A stretch of DNA of 47,406 bases, taken from contig JARGEQ010000102.1 of assembly GCA_029211145.1 (NCBI GenBank), positions 1-47,406 of the forward strand. The letters are read 5' to 3'. Below, one piece after another: positions 8,433 through 16,062 of this stretch. The notes below the pieces were generated by a model. That model saw only the letters and a program-made list of their open reading frames with translations. It searched no databases and had not been told where the DNA came from. Position 1 is the first letter of the stretch. The number at the start of each line of letters is the position of its first letter. Source of the DNA: Marinimicrococcus flavescens. Its GTDB lineage: Bacteria; Pseudomonadota; Alphaproteobacteria; Geminicoccales; Geminicoccaceae. Position numbers and translations under genes: made by a program.

Positions 8433-9133
8433 GCGGCGCCGTGGAGATCGGGATCCTCGCGCTGCTGACCGGCACGCTCCGCCCGCTGGGCGCCCGCGGC
8501 GTTCCCAGCGGCATCGACAAGCAGCCGGTGCACGGTGTCCTGCAGCTCGGCTGCGAGGGTCTGGCCGGCGACGCGCAGGGCGACCGCCGCCACCATGGCG
8601 GGCCGGAGAAGGCGGTCCACCACTATCCCTTCGAGCATTACGCCGCCTGGGGCGCCGAACAGCCCGAGCTGGCAGATCGCCTCGCTCGCGCGGGCGCGTT
8701 CGGCGAGAATGTCTCGACCCTCGGCATGACCGAGGAAACGGTGTGCATCGGCGACATCCTCCGGCTGGGTTCCGCGCTGGTCCAGGTCTCGCAGGGCCGC
8801 CAGCCCTGTTGGCGCCTGAACGAGCGTTTCGGCTGGCGCGGCATGGCGGCTCGTGTCCAGGCCACCGGCTGCACCGGCTGGTACTACCGCGTCATCGAAG
8901 AAGGCACCGTCCGCGCAGGCGACGGCATCACGCTGCTCGACCGGCCGCAGCCCGACTGGACCCTCGCCGCCATTGCCCGCCTGTTCTACCGCGACACGCT
9001 CGATCTGGACCGCCTCGACGCGCTGAGCCGGGTCGAGGAGCTTTCCTCGTCGTGGCGCGACCTCGCCCGCCGCCGCCTGGAGAAGCGCGCGGTGGAGGAC
9101 TGGTCGCGCCGCCTCGAGACGCCCGAGGGGTGA
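8429..9133 (+). CDS. MOSC domain protein, YiiM type
   Basis: A 234-residue protein with an N-terminal MOSC (molybdenum cofactor sulfurase C-terminal) domain and the YiiM-type C-terminal three-helix domain. The diagnostic run GDRRHHGGPEKAVHHYPFEH is at about 51-70, FGENVSTLG at 91-99, and the conserved Cys of QPCWRLN at about 128, the position that carries a persulfide or binds Moco in relatives. YiiM proteins can reduce N-hydroxylated compounds with molybdenum cofactor bound. Its location as the third gene after NnrU and NnrS, with ATGA overlap, suggests a role in nitrogen-oxide or N-hydroxy detoxification (inference). The 190-base gap to the next gene contains an inverted repeat, CGGGCAG at 9185-9191 against CTGCCCG at 9200-9206, with no T tract. 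Confidence 0.9.
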   Translation: MSGAVEIGILALLTGTLRPLGARGVPSGIDKQPVHGVLQLGCEGLAGDAQGDRRHHGGPEKAVHHYPFEHYAAWGAEQPELADRLARAGAFGENVSTLGMTEETVCIGDILRLGSALVQVSQGRQPCWRLNERFGWRGMAARVQATGCTGWYYRVIEEGTVRAGDGITLLDRPQPDWTLAAIARLFYRDTLDLDRLDALSRVEELSSSWRDLARRRLEKRAVEDWSRRLETPEG

Positions 9134-9184
9134 GGCGGTGGAGCTTGGCGGCGGCTGCCCGGCGATCGTGCCATGCACCGCGGT

Positions 9185-9206
9185 CGGGCAGCCACGCCTC
9201 TGCCCG
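9185..9206. repeat. Inverted repeat between the MOSC and SpoIIAA-like genes
   Basis: Seven-base perfect arms CGGGCAG and CTGCCCG enclose an eight-base loop. It lies 50 bases after the MOSC stop and could help terminate the nnr operon, but no T tract follows. The rest of 9134-9323 shows no other feature. Confidence 0.35.
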
Positions 9207-9323
9207 CCCGGTGGCGTGTTCGGCGGTGACGTTCGCCTCGCCCTCCACGGGAGCTACCTCGTCCCTTGGAGCGGGCACATCGACGGCATCGCGCCGGTGC
9301 TCATGCAGCGACAGGAGCCCATC

Positions 9324-10091
9324 ATGTTCGAGCGACTTCCTGCCCCCGACCACGTTCTGGCCTTCAGGCTGGGTGGCACGATGACCGGCCAGGACATCGC
9401 CAGCTACCGCAGCCTGCTGGATGCCATGCTGGAGACGCACGAGCGCATCGGCCTGTGCATCGACGTCACCGGCCTTGCCGACATGAACGCCGATGCCTTC
9501 GTCGAAGGCGCCAGGGCCGACATGGCGCTCCTCGCGCATCTCCGGCAGCTCGGCCGCTGCGCCTTCGTCTCGGACAAGGAATGGCCGCGCGCCCTGGCGG
9601 GCTTCATGGCCGCCCTGTTCCCGACCTTCGAGACGAGGGTCTTCACGCCCCACGAACGCGACCAGGCCCTGAGCTGGGCGGCGGAACGGCCGAAGGCGCC
9701 GCAAGCCGCTCCGGCGCTGCGTCTCATTCCGACCAGCCGGGACGACGTCCTCGCCTTCGAGATCGACGGGGTGATTGCCGCAAACGAGCTCTCCGGCATC
9801 GTGGAGCATGTCGACGCGTTCCTCGCCCGCCATGAGAAGGTGCGCATGCTGGCCCGGATCAAGCGGCTGGGCGGCATCGATCCGGCCTCCTTCCTGCAGG
9901 GCGGGCTTTTGCCGATGAAGCTCGCGGCCATGCAGAAGCTCGAGCGCTACGCCATCGTCGGCGCGCCCGCGTGGATGCGGCCGATCATCGAGACGGTGAA
10001 CCCGGCCTTCCCCGCCATCGACATGCGGGCCTTCGCCGCCGAGAACGAAGCCGACGCCTGGAGCTGGCTCGGCGCCGAGCCGGCTCGGTAG
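9324..10091 (+). CDS. Protein with two tandem SpoIIAA-like (STAS-related) domains
   Basis: A 255-residue soluble protein built of two repeats of the SpoIIAA-like fold (Pfam SpoIIAA-like, formerly DUF3478). Repeat 1 starts MFERLPAPDHVLAFRLGGTM and repeat 2, near residue 137, IPTSRDDVLAFEIDGVIAAN; both continue with a helix and a D/R-rich strand (IGLCIDVTGL and VRMLARIKRL). Single-domain relatives are of unknown function, found in cytoplasm and suspected of binding small hydrophobic ligands or membranes. I chose ATG 9324, preceded by AGGAG at 9312-9316; a longer frame from 9138 has no domain in its extra 62 residues. The duplicated architecture is less common than the single domain. It appears to be monocistronic and convergent with the large catabolic operon. 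Confidence 0.8.
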   Translation: MFERLPAPDHVLAFRLGGTMTGQDIASYRSLLDAMLETHERIGLCIDVTGLADMNADAFVEGARADMALLAHLRQLGRCAFVSDKEWPRALAGFMAALFPTFETRVFTPHERDQALSWAAERPKAPQAAPALRLIPTSRDDVLAFEIDGVIAANELSGIVEHVDAFLARHEKVRMLARIKRLGGIDPASFLQGGLLPMKLAAMQKLERYAIVGAPAWMRPIIETVNPAFPAIDMRAFAAENEADAWSWLGAEPAR

Positions 10092-10191
10092 CGCGGACAG
10101 GCACGCGCGCGAAGCGGCTTCTAGGCTACTGCTCTCACGTCCCGTCCGCCGCCGATCCGCCTGCCGGTTTCCTGGCACCGGGGGCTGCCGC

Positions 10192-11022
10192 CTAGCTTCC
10201 CACCTGGAGCGTCGCGGTCATCGAGCGCAGGGCCGCGAGGATGCTGGGGCCCACCGCCCGGCTGGTCTTGGGGTTGGTCGTCGAGGGGAAGTTCTGCGAG
10301 CGCATGGTGAGCACGATCTCCTCGGCCTCCACCTCCACCAGGTGCTGCGCGCCGGGGATGCCGGGGTCAGCCCAGATCTCCACCATCGTGCGCTCGAGGC
10401 CGAGTCCCGCAAGGCTCAGCGCGATGGCCACGTTGAAATGACGGGGAAAGGCCTCGGCCGCCTTCCGCGCCGAACCGGAAAAGACCTGCACCGCCTCTTG
10501 CGGAGGCTCGCTGAAGTCGAGGCCGCGGGCCTCCAGATAGGGCTCGCCAATGAACGAGTTGGGCCTGATGCGGGAGGTGAGCCGGACCGAGCGGAGCGTG
10601 CCCTCGGCGGCGCCGCGGACCGAATCGAGCCCCGGCAGCGCGCCGCTGGCGATGCGGATGCGGCCGCCGTGGCGCTCGGCGAAGTCCACCATGTCGGGGA
10701 AGGCCGGCATCCCGCCGGCGCTCACCAGCACGAGCTGGCGACCCTGGCCCAGCACCGCGCGGGCGATGTCGGGCAGGGCCCCTGCCGTGGCGCATTCCAC
10801 CACGATGTCGGCATGGGCGCAGATCTCGTCCAGCGGGACGATCGCCGGCCGGCTCCCCAGCGCCTCGGCGTTGCGCGCGGCCTTCTCCAGGTCGCGCACG
10901 GTGACCGCTGTGAGCCGTGCGTGCGGCAGCACGCCGGAATCGAGGGCGCGGGCAAGGTACTGGCCGACATTGCCGAACCCCGCGAGGCCGATGCGCGCGG
11001 GCTCGTGGGACGTGTTGTGCAT
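10192..11022 (-). CDS. Aspartate dehydrogenase-like NAD(P)-dependent oxidoreductase
   Basis: A 276-residue protein of the L-aspartate dehydrogenase (NadX/COG1712) family. The Rossmann motif is GLAGFGNVG at 12-20, ECATAGALPD follows at 77, and the C-terminal catalytic domain contains FNVAIALSLAGLG, the catalytic-type His227 (GAQHLVEVEA) and FPSTTNPKTS, all family blocks. Known members interconvert aspartate and iminoaspartate/oxaloacetate plus ammonia. Its start ATG shares one base with the TAA stop of the MmgE/PrpD gene (TAATG), so it is the last gene of the nine-gene operon. In that setting it more likely acts in catabolism of an amino or oxo acid than in NAD synthesis (inference), although the genome segment carries nadA and nadC without nadB. 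Confidence 0.88.
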   Translation of the reverse strand: MHNTSHEPARIGLAGFGNVGQYLARALDSGVLPHARLTAVTVRDLEKAARNAEALGSRPAIVPLDEICAHADIVVECATAGALPDIARAVLGQGRQLVLVSAGGMPAFPDMVDFAERHGGRIRIASGALPGLDSVRGAAEGTLRSVRLTSRIRPNSFIGEPYLEARGLDFSEPPQEAVQVFSGSARKAAEAFPRHFNVAIALSLAGLGLERTMVEIWADPGIPGAQHLVEVEAEEIVLTMRSQNFPSTTNPKTSRAVGPSILAALRSMTATLQVGS

Positions 11023-12440
11023 TACGACATCCTCCCGCCGGAAGCCTCGCTGTCCGGCCTCGCTCCCATGAGTCCCGCATAACGTGCGAGATCGGGCGCC
11101 TGCTCCAGGCCCAAAATGGCATCGCGCAGCGCCGCCACCCGCCCGGGCGAGGCCACCGCACCGCACAGCGTGGCGAACTTGGCGTCGATCTCGGCCTCCT
11201 CGAGCGGCTGCTCGGGATAGCCGCGGGCGACGCCGTTCCTAGTCTCGAGCCGCCGTCCGTCTTTCGTCGTCACCGTGATCACGGTCTCGTAGCGTTCGGG
11301 AAACAGCCGGTCCAGCTCGTCGTCGTGCACCACCGTGACGGCCCGCGAGAGCCGCGCCACCTCGGCGTCGCTCTCGCGCCGGTCGTGGAAGAGGTCGAGC
11401 ACCCTCAGCCCCTCCACGGTGAGAGCCACCGGCAGGATGTACTGGGCGCAGTGGCTCTTGAGGGGATTGCCGTCGACGCAGTGGGCGCCGGAGGTGGCAA
11501 AGCGCATCTCGATGGCCGCCACGTCCCCGATCGCGAGACGGTGCTCGCGGGCGATCCCGAGCAGCCCGTCGAGGCCCGGGTGGAGGAAGGAGACGCTGGA
11601 ATAAGGCTTGATGGCGAGCTCCATGATGCCGTCGAAGCGGGTCCCCAGCTCGTCGACGAGGAAGCCCGGCCGCGGGTTGCGGCTGAACGCCCGAAAGACA
11701 GTGTGGCCCTCGTCGAAGATCGCCCGCGGCCCACCGAAGCCGCGCCTTGCGAGGAGCGCTGCCGTCAGCCCGTTGCGTGCCGCCATGCCCATCTGGAAGG
11801 GGCGCGCGTTCTCGGTGGGATCGCTCTCCCAGGCCATCAGACCCGAGGCCTGGCAGCCGGCCAGGCCCAGCGCCGCCACCGTCTGCTCCTCGTCGAGACC
11901 GAGCAGGAAGGAGGCCGCGGCCGTGGCGCCGAAGCAGCCGCATACCGCCGAGGGATGGAAGCCCAGATTGTATTGCTCCACCGGCCCCAGCGCCATGGAG
12001 AGCCGGTACTCGAGCTCGCAGCCCAGCACCACCGCCGCCACGAACCGGGCGCCCGACGCACCCGCCAGCTCGCCCGCCGCGAGCGCCGTGGGCACCATCA
12101 CGGCGATCGGGTGGAGGATGCCCTCGGGGTGGTGGGGCTCGACATCACAGGCATAGCCCATCGTGCCGTTGGCGAGAGCGGCGTCCACGGCGCCGGTGCG
12201 AAAGCCCTGACCCACCACGGTGGCCTGCGGCGACCCGCCTAACTCACGCACCAGACCGGTCACCAGCCGGCCGGTGGGAACGCGCGGATCGGCAGCTGCC
12301 AGCAGCGCGCCGCTGCCGTCCTGGATCATCTGGAGCGCCCTGGCCCGCACCCCGGCGGGCACGGCTGCCGGCTCGAATCCGGCGATGTAGCGGGCCCAGG
12401 CCGCCGTCAGGCCCCCGGGTCCCTTATGGGCTGTCGTCAC
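11022..12440 (-). CDS. MmgE/PrpD family protein
   Basis: A 472-residue protein of the MmgE/PrpD superfamily (2-methylcitrate dehydratase, cis-aconitate decarboxylase, iminodisuccinate epimerase and many uncharacterised members). The all-helical domain holds ALANGTMGYACDVEPHHPEGILHP-type residues near 90-115, where the D-x-x-x-HP pattern marks the active site, and LGFHPSAVCGCFGA near 160; the smaller lid domain starts near 265. IKPYSSVSFLHPGLDGL corresponds to the conserved substrate Lys/His region. Members are cofactor-free lyases or epimerases acting on polycarboxylates, so this supports an imported di- or tricarboxylic substrate. It sits between the acyl-CoA dehydrogenase (46-base gap) and the aspartate dehydrogenase-like gene (overlapping). 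Exact reaction cannot be told from sequence. Confidence 0.9.
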   Translation of the reverse strand: MTTAHKGPGGLTAAWARYIAGFEPAAVPAGVRARALQMIQDGSGALLAAADPRVPTGRLVTGLVRELGGSPQATVVGQGFRTGAVDAALANGTMGYACDVEPHHPEGILHPIAVMVPTALAAGELAGASGARFVAAVVLGCELEYRLSMALGPVEQYNLGFHPSAVCGCFGATAAASFLLGLDEEQTVAALGLAGCQASGLMAWESDPTENARPFQMGMAARNGLTAALLARRGFGGPRAIFDEGHTVFRAFSRNPRPGFLVDELGTRFDGIMELAIKPYSSVSFLHPGLDGLLGIAREHRLAIGDVAAIEMRFATSGAHCVDGNPLKSHCAQYILPVALTVEGLRVLDLFHDRRESDAEVARLSRAVTVVHDDELDRLFPERYETVITVTTKDGRRLETRNGVARGYPEQPLEEAEIDAKFATLCGAVASPGRVAALRDAILGLEQAPDLARYAGLMGARPDSEASGGRMS

Positions 12441-12486
12441 GTTGCTCTCTCTCGCTCAATGCCGCTGGAGATGTGTGGGAGTACGA

Positions 12487-13632
12487 TCAGGCGAATGCGG
12501 CGGTGCCAAGCAGCTCGCGTCCGATGATCAATCTGTTGATCTGCGTCGTCCCGTCGGGGATCGTCAGCATCCGCGCATTGCGCAGATGCCGCTCGATCCC
12601 GTACTCGCGGGCGATCCCCGCCGCGCCATGGACCTGCACCGCGCTCGAGGCGATCCTCACGACGGCTTCCGTGGCGAACGACTTGGCCATGGCGGCCTTC
12701 ATGTTGTGTTTGCCGCCCTTGTCCATCAGGGCCAGCGACCGGAACACCATGAGCCGTGAGGCCTCGAGCAGGGTCGCCATCTCGGCGATCAGGTCCTGGA
12801 CCAGCTGGTGGCCGGCGATGGGCTTGCCGAACTGCGTGCGCTCGCGGGCATAGGCGATGCTGTCGTCCAGGGCGGCGCGGGCGATGCCGAGGCCGAGAAG
12901 AGAGATGAAGCAGCGCGACCGCTCGAAGCCCTTCATCGACTCGCGAAGACCCTCGCCCGGCGGCCCCAGCATGGAGCTCGCGGGTACCACAACCCCGTCG
13001 AGGAAGATCTGCCCGAGGGACCAACCGTTGAGGCCGAGCTTGTCGATCTCGCGGGTCTCGAACCGGTGCTCGTCGCGGTCGAGCAGGAACATCGAGAACT
13101 CGTTCTCCTCGGTGCGGACCACCGCCACCACGAGATCCGCGATCGAGGCGTTGGAGATCCAGCTCTTCTCGCCCGAGAGCCGGTAGACGTCGCCGTCGCG
13201 CACCGCCCGGGCGCGCATGCCGCGCACGTCCGAGCCGGCGCCGGGCTCGCTGATCGCCGAGCAGCCGATGAGCTCGCCGGCGAGCAGCCGGGCCAGATAC
13301 CGTTCCTTTTGCGCCGGCGTGCCGACCCGCGCGAGCTTGAGCGCGGCTCCCTCGTTGACGAAAGCGAGGCCCGCGACATCGGGGCTCACCCGCGCCAGCT
13401 CCTCGTAGAGAAGCCCGCTGGTGACGAAGTCGAGACCCAGGCCGCCATCCTCCTCGGCGACCCAGCCCGCCCCGACGCCGTAGGGCCCGGTTGCCGCCAG
13501 CAGCTCGCGGGCGAGCGCCTTGGGGATCATCTGGTCGCGGTACGGCTCGACCCGCGGACGGATGTCCCTCTCGAGATAGCGGTTCCAGGCATCGATGGCC
13601 GCCGCCTGCTCCTCGCTCGGCTCGAAGTTCAA
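12487..13632 (-). CDS. Acyl-CoA dehydrogenase
   Basis: A 381-residue FAD flavoprotein that introduces an alpha,beta double bond into an acyl-CoA. It shows the family blocks CSAISEPGAGSDVRGM (FAD/substrate), KSWISNASIADLVVAV, the ARERTQFGKPIAGHQLVQDL helix and AAGIAREYGIERHLRNARML. The catalytic base motif is PDGTTQI: the position usually Glu (EGT) is Asp360 here, a substitution I know from some specialised family members but cannot assign. No ATG gives a proper N-terminus; TTG 13632 (NFEPSEEQ...) follows GGGAGAG at ideal distance and gives the standard length, so I use it. It lies 19 bases after the enoyl-CoA hydratase gene in the catabolic operon. Confidence 0.88.
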   Translation of the reverse strand: MNFEPSEEQAAAIDAWNRYLERDIRPRVEPYRDQMIPKALARELLAATGPYGVGAGWVAEEDGGLGLDFVTSGLLYEELARVSPDVAGLAFVNEGAALKLARVGTPAQKERYLARLLAGELIGCSAISEPGAGSDVRGMRARAVRDGDVYRLSGEKSWISNASIADLVVAVVRTEENEFSMFLLDRDEHRFETREIDKLGLNGWSLGQIFLDGVVVPASSMLGPPGEGLRESMKGFERSRCFISLLGLGIARAALDDSIAYARERTQFGKPIAGHQLVQDLIAEMATLLEASRLMVFRSLALMDKGGKHNMKAAMAKSFATEAVVRIASSAVQVHGAAGIAREYGIERHLRNARMLTIPDGTTQINRLIIGRELLGTAAFA

Positions 13633-13651
13633 GAGGTCTCTCCCTGCGTCG

Positions 13652-14431
13652 TCACTCGCCGCGCCATTGCGGGCGGCGCTTCTCGAAGAAGGCCCTGATG
13701 CCTTCCTCGTAGTCCTTCGTGCCTTCGAGCGGACGGCGCAGCGCGTCGTTGAGCGCATGCGCGTCGCCGATGCTCATGTCGGCGCCGGCATTGACCATGC
13801 GCTTGACGGCGGCGGCGCCGAGCGGGCTGGAGTTGATCATGATCTCCTCCGCCATCGTGAGCGCAGTCTCCAGATGACGGCCCTTCTCGACCACCCGCTC
13901 GACGATGCCGAGCGTCAGCGCCTCACGGGCCTGCACGCGCCTTGCCGTGAAGAACAGCTCCTTGGCGCGCGCCACCCCGACGAGGCGCGGGAAGACCACA
14001 CCGGCAGTGCCGCCCGGATAGGCGCCGAGCTGCATCTCCGGCCACGCGAAGACGGCATCCTCGGCGGCGACCCGGAGATCGCAGTTGAGAGCGAGCTCGA
14101 AGCCGCCGCCCAGGCACCAGCCGTGGACCGCGGCGATCACCGGCTGCGGCAGGCTCCAGATCACCTCGTTCGCCCGCCTGAGGGCGCCGCTCTGCTCCCA
14201 CTTGCCGTCGGGCGAGAGATCGCGGCGCTCCTTGAGATCGGTGCCGGCCGAGAACGCCCTGTCACCGGCCCCGGTGAAGATCACCACCCTGATGTCGCGG
14301 CGGCGGGCGGTCTCACGCAGCTTCGCCTCGATCGCCTCGGCCAGCGCCTGCGAGATCGCGTTGCGGCTCTCGGGGCGGTTCATCGTGAGCACGAGAACGC
14401 CGTCGCGCTCCTCGCTCAGCAGGATCGACAT
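13652..14431 (-). CDS. Enoyl-CoA hydratase/isomerase (crotonase family)
   Basis: A 259-residue crotonase. The oxyanion-hole regions are AFSAGTDLKE (about 59-68) and HGWCLGGGFELAL (about 103-115). Both catalytic glutamates of true hydratases are present with the correct spacing of 20: Glu112 in GGFE and Glu132 in WPE. The C-terminal GIRAFFEKRRPQW is the usual last helix. This argues for hydration (or retro-hydration) of an enoyl-CoA, working with the neighbouring acyl-CoA dehydrogenase and MaoC protein. The gene is 18 bases after maoC and 19 bases before the dehydrogenase, consistent with one transcript. Acyl specificity cannot be read from the sequence. Confidence 0.9.
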   Translation of the reverse strand: MSILLSEERDGVLVLTMNRPESRNAISQALAEAIEAKLRETARRRDIRVVIFTGAGDRAFSAGTDLKERRDLSPDGKWEQSGALRRANEVIWSLPQPVIAAVHGWCLGGGFELALNCDLRVAAEDAVFAWPEMQLGAYPGGTAGVVFPRLVGVARAKELFFTARRVQAREALTLGIVERVVEKGRHLETALTMAEEIMINSSPLGAAAVKRMVNAGADMSIGDAHALNDALRRPLEGTKDYEEGIRAFFEKRRPQWRGE

Positions 14432-14449
14432 GGGATCTCCTCCACCCGC

Positions 14450-14872
14450 TCAGTCCACCCAGGCGCGGACATTGATGGCGACGGCCACCACCTTGCCGTC
14501 CTGGTTGGTGCAGGTGACCTCGGCACAGGCACGCCGCTTGTCCGGATCGACGCTCGCGAGCTTGTATTCGGTGGTGATCGTGTCGCCGAAGAAGACCGGG
14601 GCGAGGAAGCGGATCCGGTCGTAACCCAAGGATACGGTGCGGCCGAGGGGAAAGCGCACCGAGGCTGCCGACATGAAGCCAACGAGCAGGGTGCCGTGGG
14701 CGATGCGGCGGCCGTAACGGCCGGCCTGCATGTAGGTCTCGTCGATATGGTTGGGCGAGAAGTCGCCGGTGATGCCGGCATAGAGATAGACGTCGGATTC
14801 GGAGACGGTCTTGGTGAACCGCACCGAGCTGCCGATCGCGGCTGCGGCCGTCGTGGGATCCGTCACGGTCAT
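14450..14872 (-). CDS. MaoC family (R)-hydratase
   Basis: A 140-residue single hot-dog domain. The hydratase-2 catalytic motif D-x4-H is present as Asp37 and His42 in GDFSPNHID, followed by IAHGTLLVGFMSA, the usual helix. Small stand-alone MaoC proteins hydrate enoyl-CoAs or dehydrate beta-hydroxyacyl-CoAs such as mesaconyl-CoA. The start ATG 14872 overlaps the TGA of the CoA-transferase gene (ATGA), so it is coupled to it. With both a crotonase and a MaoC hydratase in one operon, two different hydration steps or stereochemistries are implied (inference). Confidence 0.9.
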   Translation of the reverse strand: MTVTDPTTAAAAIGSSVRFTKTVSESDVYLYAGITGDFSPNHIDETYMQAGRYGRRIAHGTLLVGFMSAASVRFPLGRTVSLGYDRIRFLAPVFFGDTITTEYKLASVDPDKRRACAEVTCTNQDGKVVAVAINVRAWVD

Positions 14873-16035
14873 CGCCGCGCCTCCGTCTCGCCGAGCCAGG
14901 ATGCCAGAACCTCTTCGGTGTGCTCGCCGGGACGCGGCGGCACCGACCAGCCGGCGGCGACGTCGAAGCCGCTGAACTTGGCGGCTGGCCCGATGCACGG
15001 GAACTCGCCGCCGTCGCGGTCGGGGATCTTCACCAGCATGCCGCGCGCCGCTGTCTGCGGGTGGGCGAAGACGCGCTCCATGTCGTTGACCGGTGCGCAA
15101 GGGACGCCGGCTTCGTCCAGCGCCGCCACGAGATCATCGACGCGCCACTTGCGCACCTCCTCGTCGAGGGTCGCATAGAGCGTGTCGCGGTTGGTGACGC
15201 GGTCGCGCATGGTGGCGTAGCGCGGGTCGGCCAGGAGATCCTCGCGCCTCAGGACGCGTGCCAGATCCTCGTAGAGACGCTGAACGCCCGCCCCGATCAC
15301 GATCCAGCCGTCGGCCGCCTCGAAAGCCTTGTAGGGAACGTTGGTGCCGTGCTCGGAGCCCCACTTGCGCCGCCGGCCACCGACGAGCAGCCACTCCATG
15401 GCGGCGTCCACCAGGTAGGTGACTTCGCCCTCGAACAGGCTCGTCTCGACGCGTTGGCCGCGCCCGGTGCGCTCGCGGTCGTAGAGTGCGGCCATGATGC
15501 CGCTCATCGCGTACTGGCCGCAGATCAGGTCGAAAGCGGAAGTGCCGAGCTTGATAGGCTTGCCGTCGCGCTCGCCGGTCAGGCTCATGTAGCCGCCCTC
15601 GGCCTGGATGGTCAGGTCGAAGGCGCCCTTGTCGCGCATCGGCCCGGTGGCGCCCATGCCCGACATCGCGCAGTAGATCAGCCGCGGGTTGGCGGCGGCC
15701 AGCTCCTCGTAGCCGAGCCCCATGCGGTCCATCACACCCGGGCGGAAATTCTCCACCACCACGTCGGCCTCGAGCGCCAGGCGCCTTGCCAGGGTGCGGT
15801 CGCGCTCGTCCTTGGTGTTGAGCTGGATCGACCGCTTGTTCCGGTTGACGGCCAGAAAGCTCATGCTCTGGCCGTCGTGGAACGGCGGCCCCTGCAGCCG
15901 GATCGGATCGCCGCCCGGTGCCTCCACCTTGACGATGTCGGCCCCCAGATCGCCCAGCAGCATCGTGCAGAACGGTCCGGCATAAAGTCGCGTGAAATCC
16001 AGCACCTTCACGCCGGTGAGCGGCTTGCGCTGCAA
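14869..16035 (-). CDS. CaiB/BaiF class III CoA-transferase
   Basis: A 388-residue family III CoA-transferase that moves CoA between carboxylic acids, for instance from succinyl-CoA to an incoming acid. N-terminal block LDFTRLYAGPFCTMLLGDLG with GADIVKVEAPGGDPIR follows the family closely, VVVENFRPGVMDRMGLGY is the CoA-binding region, and the catalytic Asp is exactly at residue 169 (TSAFDLICG), the position used in formyl-CoA transferase. It lies 27 bases after the flavoprotein gene and overlaps maoC. This is the activation step of the operon: the imported acid, or its oxidised form, would be charged with CoA here before dehydrogenation and hydration (inference). Confidence 0.92.
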   Translation of the reverse strand: MQRKPLTGVKVLDFTRLYAGPFCTMLLGDLGADIVKVEAPGGDPIRLQGPPFHDGQSMSFLAVNRNKRSIQLNTKDERDRTLARRLALEADVVVENFRPGVMDRMGLGYEELAAANPRLIYCAMSGMGATGPMRDKGAFDLTIQAEGGYMSLTGERDGKPIKLGTSAFDLICGQYAMSGIMAALYDRERTGRGQRVETSLFEGEVTYLVDAAMEWLLVGGRRRKWGSEHGTNVPYKAFEAADGWIVIGAGVQRLYEDLARVLRREDLLADPRYATMRDRVTNRDTLYATLDEEVRKWRVDDLVAALDEAGVPCAPVNDMERVFAHPQTAARGMLVKIPDRDGGEFPCIGPAAKFSGFDVAAGWSVPPRPGEHTEEVLASWLGETEARR

Positions 16036-16062
16036 GTTTGCCTCCCTGCCTCGATCGGCTGG

